The notes under the pieces were generated by a model. It saw only the letters and a list, made by a program, of their open reading frames with translations. It ran no database searches and was not told where the DNA came from. A program made the translations under genes and the position numbers. This document shows, piece after piece, positions 1 to 5,044 of a stretch of DNA of 5,044 bases. The first letter of the stretch is position 1; each line of letters opens with the position of its first letter. The stretch covers positions 1 to 5,044 of the forward strand of contig JAUUZT010000076.1 in assembly GCA_030589825.1 (NCBI GenBank). Reading direction: 5' to 3'. Source of the DNA: Dehalococcoidia bacterium (GTDB lineage Bacteria > Chloroflexota > Dehalococcoidia > GIF9 > AB-539-J10).

Positions 1-11
1 AGAAGGGCGAA

Positions 12-41
12 TTGATATAGTATAATATCAGGGTCTATAAG
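12..41 (+). promoter_or_regulatory. Candidate sigma70-type promoter for the gcv operon
   Basis: TTGATA at 12-17 (5 of 6 matches to the -35 consensus) is followed after 18 nt by TATAAG at 36-41 (5 of 6 matches to the -10 consensus). This would start transcription near 47-49 and give a leader of about 110 nt before gcvH. The stretch is very AT-rich, and perfect TATAAT words also occur at 21-26, 43-48 and 107-112. None of those has a good -35 element at 16-18 nt spacing inside the window; the first would need one beyond the left edge. The assignment is by consensus matching only and is therefore tentative. Confidence 0.35.
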
Positions 42-96
42 ATATAATGATGTCAGGGAAAATATTCAAGTCTATAGGTATTGTATGTCTATCAGG
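26..96 (+). repeat. Short repeated words in the gcv leader (TATCAGG, TCAGG and GTCTAT)
   Basis: TATCAGG occurs at 26-32 and again at 90-96, and TCAGGG also occurs at 53-58. GTCTAT occurs at 33-38, 70-75 and 87-92, the first two copies extending to GTCTATA. At 26-39 the two words are adjacent (TATCAGG then GTCTATA, sharing the boundary), and at 87-96 they overlap in the opposite order. The words are short and the region has low complexity, so chance is possible. The clustering upstream of the operon could mark regulator binding sites. No known operator is recognised. Confidence 0.3.
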
Positions 97-119
97 AACA
101 ACCTTTTATAATCGTTCCT
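94..119 (+). promoter_or_regulatory. Inverted repeat / hairpin in the gcv leader
   Basis: AGGAAC at 94-99 is the exact reverse complement of GTTCCT at 114-119, with a 14-nt A/T-rich loop that contains TATAAT (107-112). In RNA this gives a 6-bp stem lying about 30 nt upstream of the gcvH ribosome binding site. The sequence after it (ATTATTGTGTT) is not a T-run, so it does not look like an intrinsic terminator. It could be an operator centred on a -10-like box, or a leader stem affecting translation, or it could be chance. The structure is seen; the function is inference. Confidence 0.3.
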
Positions 120-149
120 ATTATTGTGTTCGAAAAAATAATATTTCAC

Positions 150-156
150 AGGAGGG
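150..156 (+). promoter_or_regulatory. Strong ribosome binding site of gcvH
   Basis: AGGAGGG lies 3 nt before the ATG at 160 (AAT between). It is a near-perfect anti-Shine-Dalgarno match, which fixes the gcvH start and suggests efficient initiation of the first gene of the operon. Confidence 0.85.
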
Positions 157-159
157 AAT

Positions 160-555
160 ATGACAGTTAAGATCATTGAGGGACTTTATTATACTAAAAC
201 AGAGGAATGGTTGAGGGTAGAGGGAGATGTTGGGACAGTAGGCATTACCGACTATGCACAGGATCAACTGGGGGATATCGTTTATCTGGAGGAAGCGGAA
301 AAGGGCAGGAAAGTAAAACAGGGAGAGGAATTCACCGCTGTTGAGTCTGTCAAAGCAGCAACAGATATAAGTGCACCCATCTCTGGTGAGCTAATCGAAG
401 TAAATGAGAAGGCAACGGAAGACAGTTCTCTGCTGAATTCTGACCCATATGGTGAAGGTTGGATAGCAAAGATAAAGATAGAAAATCCTGACGAACTGAA
501 AAATATTATGGATGATAAGGCATATACAGAGTACTCCAATCAGCGAGAAGCATAG
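160..555 (+). CDS. gcvH: Glycine cleavage system H protein (lipoyl carrier)
   Basis: GcvH is the mobile carrier of the glycine cleavage system. Its lipoyl-lysine arm accepts the aminomethyl group from the P-protein, presents it to the T-protein and is re-oxidised by the L-protein; it acts in the cytosol. The 131-residue product has the usual family length and shape. It has an N-terminal YTKTEEWLRVEGD segment (residues 11-23), the GITDYAQDQLGDIVYLE motif (28-44) and the lipoylation motif AVESVKAATD (60-69), with Lys65 as the expected attachment site. A second half follows with APISGELIEVNE and the NSDPYGEGWIAKIK signature of the barrel. The ATG is supported by AGGAGGG just upstream and by the family N-terminus. 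It is the first gene of a four-gene operon, with gcvPA starting 9 nt after its stop. Function assumes that lipoylation enzymes are encoded elsewhere in the genome. Nothing looks truncated or mutated. Confidence 0.97.
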   Translation: MTVKIIEGLYYTKTEEWLRVEGDVGTVGITDYAQDQLGDIVYLEEAEKGRKVKQGEEFTAVESVKAATDISAPISGELIEVNEKATEDSSLLNSDPYGEGWIAKIKIENPDELKNIMDDKAYTEYSNQREA

Positions 556-564
556 AGGTATATC

Positions 565-1914
565 ATGAGATATATTCCAAGCACTGAAGAACAAAAGCAG
601 GAGATGCTGAAACAAATTGGCGTCTCATCTTTTAATGAGTTGGTGAAAGGCATTCCCGAAAAAGTTAAGCCAAAGGGTAAATTGAAAATTCCTGATGCTA
701 TTTCGGAAGCGGAGTTAGCTGACAGTATCTTACAGATTGCTCGGAAAAACTATGATTTTCGCCTTTATAAATCTCTCCTCGGAGGAGGAGCCTACAGGCA
801 TTACATACCAGAGGCGGAGAAATTTCTGCTTCAGCGCGAGGAGTTTTGGACTGCATATACACCTTATCAACCGGAGCTGAGCCAGGGTACGTTACAAACG
901 ATATTTGAATACCAGAGCTATTTGGCAAGGCTAACAAAAATGGATGTAGTGATACCATCTATTTATGATGGTGCTTCGGCAACTGCTGAAGCAGCACTGC
1001 TATCGCTCCGAGTGACAAAAAGGAATAAAATTATCATTTCAGCAGCGATACACCCTCATTACAGGGAAACTGTCAAGACATATACATCTCCACATGATAC
1101 AGAGATTATAGAATTGCCTCATAGAGAAGCTATGGTTGACCTTGAAAAATTAAAGGAATTGCTGAGCGGCGATGACGTTGCTTCTGTCATTGTTCAGAAT
1201 CCGAATTTCTTCGGCGGGATAGAGAACGTAGCTGGAATAGCTGAACTGGTTCATGATAATAAGAAAACCTTGTTAATAAATACGATTGCCGAAAGCATGT
1301 CATTAGCTGTTATGAAAGCGCCTGGAGAGATGGGAGTGGATATCGTGGCAGGAGAGGCTCAATCATTCGGGTTAAGCTTGAACTACGGAGGTCCTTATAA
1401 CGGTTACCTGGCAGCCAGAAAACAATATATGAGACAGCTTCCCGGTAGGATAGCTGGTGAGACAGTAGATACTGATGGTAAACGTGTTTTTGTGATGACG
1501 ATGCGTGCTAGAGAACAGGATATCAGGCGGCATAAAGCTACTTCGAATATTTGCTCTAATCATGGATTGAATATCGCTGCAGCAAGTGTTTATCTCTCCC
1601 TGATGGGGACAGAGGGGCTTTATAAGCTTTCTCTGCTTAATACGAAGGCTGCTCACTATCTGGAAAAAATACTGTTGAAATCAGGTAAGTTTGAAAAAGT
1701 TTATACTTATCCTTTCTATAACGAGTTTTTATTAAGGAGCAAAAGTAGTATATCTACCTTAAACCAGCAGTTGCTAAAAAATAATTTTATTCCTCCTCTT
1801 GCAATCAGCCAGTTCTATAAAGGACCACTGTGGGAGAATGTTTTACTCTTCGCTGTGACCGAGCAATTAAGCAGACAGGACTTGGACAGGGTGGCTGACA
1901 TTCTTTCGAGTTAG
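565..1914 (+). CDS. gcvPA: Glycine dehydrogenase (decarboxylating) subunit 1, P-protein alpha
   Basis: This is the N-terminal-type half of the split P-protein. It pairs with GcvPB to make the PLP-dependent decarboxylase that removes CO2 from glycine and loads the aminomethyl group onto GcvH. The 449-residue length is normal for this subunit. Visible family motifs in order are GGGAYRHYIP (73-82), FWTAYTPYQPELSQG (94-108), YDGASATAEA (134-143), HPHYRE (163-168), QNPNFFGG (211-218), GEAQSFGLSLNYGGPYNG (263-280), LPGRIAGETVD (292-302) and REQDIRRHKATSNICSN (316-332). The C-terminus ends in the expected LLFAVTE segment. It has a fold type I aminotransferase-like architecture but lacks the PLP-binding lysine, which lies in GcvPB, as is normal for this pair. 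The ATG is preceded by GAGG at 555-558, which overlaps the last base of the gcvH stop codon, so translational coupling to gcvH is likely. No frameshift or missing block is apparent. Confidence 0.97.
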   Translation: MRYIPSTEEQKQEMLKQIGVSSFNELVKGIPEKVKPKGKLKIPDAISEAELADSILQIARKNYDFRLYKSLLGGGAYRHYIPEAEKFLLQREEFWTAYTPYQPELSQGTLQTIFEYQSYLARLTKMDVVIPSIYDGASATAEAALLSLRVTKRNKIIISAAIHPHYRETVKTYTSPHDTEIIELPHREAMVDLEKLKELLSGDDVASVIVQNPNFFGGIENVAGIAELVHDNKKTLLINTIAESMSLAVMKAPGEMGVDIVAGEAQSFGLSLNYGGPYNGYLAARKQYMRQLPGRIAGETVDTDGKRVFVMTMRAREQDIRRHKATSNICSNHGLNIAAASVYLSLMGTEGLYKLSLLNTKAAHYLEKILLKSGKFEKVYTYPFYNEFLLRSKSSISTLNQQLLKNNFIPPLAISQFYKGPLWENVLLFAVTEQLSRQDLDRVADILSS

Positions 1915-1927
1915 GGAGAGCGTAAAG

Positions 1928-3427
1928 ATGAAATTGATATTTGAGAAAAGCGTAAAGGGAAGAGATGGTTATTCTCTGCCGAAAGATTTATTCGAGGATA
2001 TAGATATTAAGGATTGTGTGCCGAGTTATGCTATTGCAGAGGGCAAAAAGGAGCTATGCGAAGTTTCCGAGGTTGATGTTATCAGGCACTTCACCAAACT
2101 ATCCAAATTCAACTATGGAATTGATGATGGCATATATCCTCTGGGCTCCTGTACCATGAAATATAATCCCAGAATAAATGAGAAACTGGCATCGTTGGAT
2201 TCCTTTTCCTGTGCGCATCCGCTGGCACCGGAGGAGACAGTGCAGGGTTCTCTGCAGATTATGTATGAACTGGGGAATCTGCTTGCTGAGATTACCGGAG
2301 TGGCGCAGTACACTATGGCGCCTGCAGCAGGGGCACACGGTGAATTAACTGGTATCCTTATAATGAGGAACTATTTTATTGACCGTAATGAAAGCAGGCA
2401 CAAGGTATTAGTGCCTGACTCTGGTCATGGAACTAACCCTGCATCTGCAATTATGGGCGGATTCGAGTTGGTGGAAACCAGGTCCAATGAAGATGGCACG
2501 GTGGATATTCAGCAGCTTGCTGAATTGATGGATGAAGATACAGTGGGGTTTATGCTGACCAATCCTAATACGGTCGGTCTATACGATCCCAAAATAGATG
2601 AAATTCAAAGGATAGTACATGCTAAAGGAGGTTTGCTCTACTATGACGGCGCCAATCTCAATGCCTCTTTTGGCCTCTTTCGACCGGGTGATTCGGGCTT
2701 TGATATAGTACATCTAAACCTGCATAAGACTTTCTCTACTCCACATGGTGGTGGTGGGCCGGGTGCAGGTGTAATAGGGGTAAAAGAACATTTGATTCCA
2801 TACCTTCCTACTCCTATAGTCACTTTTGAGGATAACAAATATCACCTGTCCGATGTCGGGCCTAAAAGCATCGGTAAGATAAGGGCATTCTGGAGTAATT
2901 TCACTGTCCTGCTGAAGAGCTATGCCTGGATTCTTTCGATGGGGGCTGATGGCCTTTCTGAAGTGACACGGGCAAGCGTAATTAATGCCAATTATGTTCT
3001 TGCCAAGTTAAAAAAGTATTATCGCCCTGCATACGATGGTTATTGTGGCCACGAATGCACTCTTACGGGCAGAGACTATAAGGAATATGGCATAAAAACC
3101 CTGGACATTGCCAAGAGGTTGATGGATTATGGGGTACATCCACCTACAATCTACTTCCCTCATTTCGAACCCTATGCTGAGGAGACTCTGATGGTAGAAC
3201 CTCCGGAGTCAGAAAGTAAGGAAACCATTGATGCCTTTATTGATGCCATGATCAAAATTGCGGCTGAAGCAAAGACGGATCCTGACCTGCTGTTAACTGC
3301 CCCACACAATACCCGGATAAAGAGAGCAGATGATGTGTTGGCAGTGAAAAGGCCAATCCTGCATTACGATGATGAGTTGAAAATAAAAGATGAATTGGGC
3401 TATACCGAAGCGGATATTGATTTTTAA
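1928..3427 (+). CDS. gcvPB: Glycine dehydrogenase (decarboxylating) subunit 2, P-protein beta
   Basis: This is the catalytic, PLP-carrying half of the split P-protein. Together with GcvPA it decarboxylates glycine and transfers the aminomethyl group to lipoyl-GcvH. The N-terminus LIFEKSVKGRDGYSLP is typical of the family. Further signatures are YPLGSCTMKYNP (70-81), MAPAAGAHGE (130-139), PDSGHGTNPASA (163-174), LTNPNTVGLYD (210-220), YYDGANLNA (238-246) and HLNLHKTFSTPHGGGGPG (262-279), in which Lys267 is the expected Schiff-base lysine. HPPTIYFP (404-411) and VEPPESESKETID (423-435) follow. At 499 residues it is slightly longer than many relatives: about 20 acidic residues (from HYDDELKIKDELG onward) follow the RPILHY segment where many homologues end. 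The start is supported by GGGAG at 1914-1918, which begins in the gcvPA stop codon, with 9 nt before the ATG. The 13-nt gap after gcvPA suggests coupled, equimolar expression of the two subunits. Confidence 0.97.
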   Translation: MKLIFEKSVKGRDGYSLPKDLFEDIDIKDCVPSYAIAEGKKELCEVSEVDVIRHFTKLSKFNYGIDDGIYPLGSCTMKYNPRINEKLASLDSFSCAHPLAPEETVQGSLQIMYELGNLLAEITGVAQYTMAPAAGAHGELTGILIMRNYFIDRNESRHKVLVPDSGHGTNPASAIMGGFELVETRSNEDGTVDIQQLAELMDEDTVGFMLTNPNTVGLYDPKIDEIQRIVHAKGGLLYYDGANLNASFGLFRPGDSGFDIVHLNLHKTFSTPHGGGGPGAGVIGVKEHLIPYLPTPIVTFEDNKYHLSDVGPKSIGKIRAFWSNFTVLLKSYAWILSMGADGLSEVTRASVINANYVLAKLKKYYRPAYDGYCGHECTLTGRDYKEYGIKTLDIAKRLMDYGVHPPTIYFPHFEPYAEETLMVEPPESESKETIDAFIDAMIKIAAEAKTDPDLLLTAPHNTRIKRADDVLAVKRPILHYDDELKIKDELGYTEADIDF

Positions 3428-3428
3428 C

Positions 3429-3435
3429 AGGAGGG
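3429..3435 (+). promoter_or_regulatory. Ribosome binding site that decides the GTG start of gcvT
   Basis: AGGAGGG lies 4 nt before GTG at 3440 and 2 nt before an out-of-frame ATG at 3438. The ATG opens only a six-codon frame (MWKIYC) that stops at 3456-3458. The GTG frame continues directly into a typical T-protein N-terminus, so GTG is the real start. A downstream in-frame TTG at 3452 is much farther from the site. Confidence 0.75.
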
Positions 3436-3439
3436 ATAT

Positions 3440-4555
3440 GTGGAAGATTTATTGTTGACGCCTCTCCATGAAGAGCATCTGAAATTGAAAGCCAAGATGA
3501 TACCGTTTGATGGTTTTGACATGCCTGTACAGTACACCAGTATCATAGAGGAGCATCTTGCCGTCAGGAAGAATGTGGGAATCTTTGATGTATCTCATAT
3601 GGGGGAAATCGAGGTACGTGGTAAGGATGCGCTTGCTTTTACAGATTATCTCGTACCTAACTCAATATCCCCGATGAAGGATGGAGATATTAAATATACA
3701 CAGCTTTGTTACCCTGATGGTGGACAGGTAGACGATATCTTTGTCTACAAGGTGAAGGATGATTTTATTTTACTAGTGGTTAATGCTTCTCCGAATTATT
3801 CAATAAAGGATTTCGATTGGATTTGTAAGCAGAAGGGTAGCTTCTCCGTGGATATCACAAACAAGAGTAAAGAGTACGGCGAAGTAGCGGTACAGGGGCC
3901 GCTTGCGGAAGAGTTATTAACACCATTTGTAAAAGGAAAGGTTTCGCTTAAAGATCTCAAGCGCTTCAAATTCATGTACGCTGAGCTATTTGGGAAGAAG
4001 ATACTGATTTCACACACTGGTTATACCGGAGAAGATGGCTTCGAAATATTCCCTGCGGCAGAAGATACTGCTGCTATATGGAACGGCATTCTTGAAAAAG
4101 GACAGAAGTTTGGAATAAAGCCATGCGGTTTGGGTGCAAGAGATACGACAAGGTTTGAGGTTTGCTACTGGCTCTATGCTAATGAAATCGATGAGACAAT
4201 AAATCCATTGCAAACAGGGCAGGGCTGGACAGTGAAGTTTGATAAGGGTAACTTCATTGGCAGAGATGCGCTGTTAAAAATAAAAGAGAACGGCATCAGC
4301 CGGAAACTTGTTGGCCTTTCTGTTCCTAAAGGCGGTATCCCCAGAAATAAAATGGAAGTGAGAAAAGATGGGAAAAAGGTGGGATATATTACCTCTGGTA
4401 ATTACTGTCCTTCTCTGCAGAAGGTATATGCAATAGCGATAGTGGACTTGCCTTATACAGACAATGGCACCGAACTGGATGTTGTCATCAGGAATAAAGA
4501 GGTGAAAGCCATAGTTATTGACAGGCCTTTTCTTTTACCGGTAAATAAAAGATAA
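3440..4555 (+). CDS. gcvT: Aminomethyltransferase, glycine cleavage system T protein (somewhat divergent)
   Basis: GcvT transfers the methylene carbon from aminomethyl-lipoyl-GcvH to tetrahydrofolate, giving 5,10-methylene-THF, ammonia and reduced GcvH. The product is 371 residues, normal for the family. Hallmarks are TPLHEEH near the N-terminus, MIPFDGFDMPVQY (20-32), FDVSHMGE (49-56), GGQVDDIFVY (94-103) with the acidic pair Asp98/Asp99 where the family has its catalytic aspartate, AVQGPLA (150-156), GYTGEDGFE (194-202), GLGARDTTR (230-238), GWTVKFDKGNFIGRDAL (262-278) and RKLVGL (288-293). The start is GTG with AGGAGGG upstream, 12 nt after gcvPB. It departs from the usual pattern in the C-terminal half. 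The segment after GLGARD reads TTRFEVCYWLYANE rather than the common LRLEAGM-LYG type, SGNYCPSL (319-326) replaces SGT-SPSL/TL, and GGIPRNKMEV replaces the usual PR-GYE. The operon context makes GcvT rather than a folate-binding YgfZ-like paralogue very likely. Confidence 0.94.
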   Translation: MEDLLLTPLHEEHLKLKAKMIPFDGFDMPVQYTSIIEEHLAVRKNVGIFDVSHMGEIEVRGKDALAFTDYLVPNSISPMKDGDIKYTQLCYPDGGQVDDIFVYKVKDDFILLVVNASPNYSIKDFDWICKQKGSFSVDITNKSKEYGEVAVQGPLAEELLTPFVKGKVSLKDLKRFKFMYAELFGKKILISHTGYTGEDGFEIFPAAEDTAAIWNGILEKGQKFGIKPCGLGARDTTRFEVCYWLYANEIDETINPLQTGQGWTVKFDKGNFIGRDALLKIKENGISRKLVGLSVPKGGIPRNKMEVRKDGKKVGYITSGNYCPSLQKVYAIAIVDLPYTDNGTELDVVIRNKEVKAIVIDRPFLLPVNKR

Positions 4556-4578
4556 AGAAAGGGTCTCTGCCTCAGAGA
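4542..4578 (-). terminator. Weak candidate terminator of alr
   Basis: On the - strand TCTCTG / CAGAGA (plus positions 4578-4573 and 4569-4564) forms a 6-bp stem with a 3-nt loop. The alr stop codon (TGA, 4574-4572) lies within the stem and loop. The stem is followed by a pyrimidine-rich, interrupted T tract (CCCTTTCTTTATCTTTTATTT) that overlaps the last codons of gcvT. The stem is short and the tract broken, so termination may be inefficient. The GAGAA/TTCTC pair at 4575-4588 is an alternative small hairpin that cannot form at the same time. Confidence 0.4.
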
Positions 4579-5044
4579 ACTGTTTCTCCTAGCATAGACT
4601 TGATTTTAAAGGGTTTCCCATTCTTGATAAATAGCTTGGGGACCCTTTTTTTATCGGCCATACACACAACTTCATTCACAATAGTGTTCATCCGTGTGGC
4701 AGCCTCATATATCTGTTGTCCTCCCCAGAGGGTCACCTCGTCGCCTGCTTCAATACCGGGAATATGTGTAACATCTATCATTGTCTGGTCCATGCAAACC
4801 CTTCCTATCACCGGAGCTGATTTGCCCCTGACTGTAACTTCAGCGTTGTTGGACAGAAGACGAGAGTAGCCATCAGCATAACCGACCGGTAACGTAGCTG
4901 CTATTGTCTCAGTGGTGGTCGTATAGGTTCTACCGTAACTGATACTTCTGCCTGCAGGAACCTTCTTTAGATGAACTATCCTGGATTTGAATTTCAGTGT
5001 GGTATTCACTTCTATAGACCTTTTAACGGTGGCAGATGGATACA
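4572..5044 (-). CDS. alr: Alanine racemase, C-terminal part (5' end beyond the window)
   Basis: Alr is a PLP enzyme that interconverts L- and D-alanine, supplying D-alanine for peptidoglycan. About 157 C-terminal residues are present and the frame stays open to the right edge, beginning YPSATVKRSIEVN. The GTG at 5009-5007 is therefore an internal Val codon, not the start. The C-terminal beta domain is clear. SISYGRTY is followed by LPVGYADGYSRLL, whose Tyr (codon 4880-4878) corresponds to the catalytic Tyr265 of the Geobacillus enzyme. Next come IGRVCMDQTMIDV, with the conserved Cys-Met-Asp loop, GDEVTLWG and KRVPKLF. The N-terminal TIM barrel with the PLP lysine lies outside the window, so integrity of the whole gene cannot be judged. 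After the RVP motif where many family members end soon, there is a tail of about 20 residues (to GETVL). The gene converges on gcvT with 16 nt between stop codons. Its promoter is not in the window. The GCS has no direct functional link to it. Confidence 0.93.
   Translation of the reverse strand, partial: YPSATVKRSIEVNTTLKFKSRIVHLKKVPAGRSISYGRTYTTTTETIAATLPVGYADGYSRLLSNNAEVTVRGKSAPVIGRVCMDQTMIDVTHIPGIEAGDEVTLWGGQQIYEAATRMNTIVNEVVCMADKKRVPKLFIKNGKPFKIKSMLGETVL
4608..4652 (+). terminator. Intrinsic terminator of the gcv operon, inside alr
   Basis: AAAGGGTTTCCC (4608-4619) pairs with GGGGACCCTTT (4638-4648). This gives 11 pairs including one G-U wobble, with a single bulged T, around an 18-nt loop, followed directly by seven T residues (4646-4652). 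It sits about 50 nt after the gcvT stop codon and is the only good hairpin-plus-T-run downstream of the operon. It overlaps the antisense 3' coding region of alr (KKRVPKLFIKNGKPFK). The pairing is visible in the sequence; its activity is inferred. Confidence 0.65.

Noticed and set aside
43..48. TATAAT as the operon's -10 box
   Set aside because: It is a perfect hexamer but has no -35-like hexamer at 16-18 nt spacing. The same problem applies to 107-112. The copy at 21-26 would need a -35 outside the window.
94..119. Leader hairpin as an attenuator/terminator
   Set aside because: The stem is only 6 bp with a 14-nt loop and no continuous T-run follows it.
1..159. Glycine riboswitch upstream of gcvH
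   Set aside because: Expected from family knowledge, but I see no G-rich aptamer cores or tandem aptamer pattern. The region is mostly A/T. A covariance-model search would be decisive.
282..615. Open frames on the - strand opposite gcvH and similar ones opposite gcvPA, gcvPB and gcvT
   Set aside because: They are short frames antisense to genes with strong family motifs. They lack convincing ribosome sites and show no recognisable domains.
4600..4869. 89-codon open frame on the + strand downstream of gcvT
   Set aside because: It lies wholly antisense to the well-supported alr frame, begins between weak signals and resembles no known family.
5007..5009. GTG at 5009 as the alr start
   Set aside because: The frame continues upstream to the window edge with family-typical residues (YPSATVKRSIEVN), so this GTG is an internal Val codon of a gene cut by the window.
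1..5044. Mobile elements, CRISPR arrays, tRNA or rRNA genes, defence genes
   Set aside because: No terminal inverted repeats, transposase motifs, regularly spaced repeats or RNA-gene signatures are visible. The window is almost fully taken up by metabolic genes.

Overview
This window carries one complete glycine cleavage system (GCS) operon, gcvH-gcvPA-gcvPB-gcvT, on the + strand. It ends tail-to-tail against the 3' part of an alanine racemase gene (alr) on the - strand that runs off the right edge. The DNA is moderately AT-rich, with strong AGGAGGG Shine-Dalgarno sites before gcvH and gcvT and a P-protein split into two subunits. These traits fit a bacterium from one of the many lineages with a two-subunit P-protein (for example Firmicutes, Thermotogae or Chloroflexota-like anaerobes). 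The sequence alone does not let me name the taxon with confidence.

Layout: positions 1-159 are an AT-rich leader with no coding frame I can support. It holds a plausible sigma70-type promoter, short repeated words (TCAGG and GTCTAT) and a small hairpin. Genes follow at 160-555 (gcvH), 565-1914 (gcvPA), 1928-3427 (gcvPB) and 3440-4555 (gcvT). The gaps between them are only 9-13 nt, so they are almost certainly co-transcribed. The gcvT and alr stop codons lie 16 nt apart. The best intrinsic terminator for the gcv operon (4608-4652) lies inside the alr coding sequence. A weaker hairpin with a T-rich tract for alr extends into the end of gcvT, so the two transcripts probably overlap antisense at their 3' ends.

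How the genes work together: GcvPA and GcvPB form the PLP-dependent glycine decarboxylase. It releases CO2 from glycine and passes the aminomethyl group to the lipoyl arm on Lys65 of GcvH. GcvT then transfers the methylene unit to tetrahydrofolate, releasing ammonia. The fourth component, dihydrolipoyl dehydrogenase (L-protein), and the lipoylation enzymes are not in the window and must be encoded elsewhere. Alr interconverts L- and D-alanine for peptidoglycan and has no direct link to the GCS.

The region is mostly ordinary metabolism and I see no new type of system. The points worth a second look are substitutions in GcvT at motifs that are usually conserved, the overlapping ATG/GTG at the gcvT start, the leader (which lacks a recognisable glycine riboswitch), the H-first/T-last gene order and the interlocked 3' ends of gcvT and alr.
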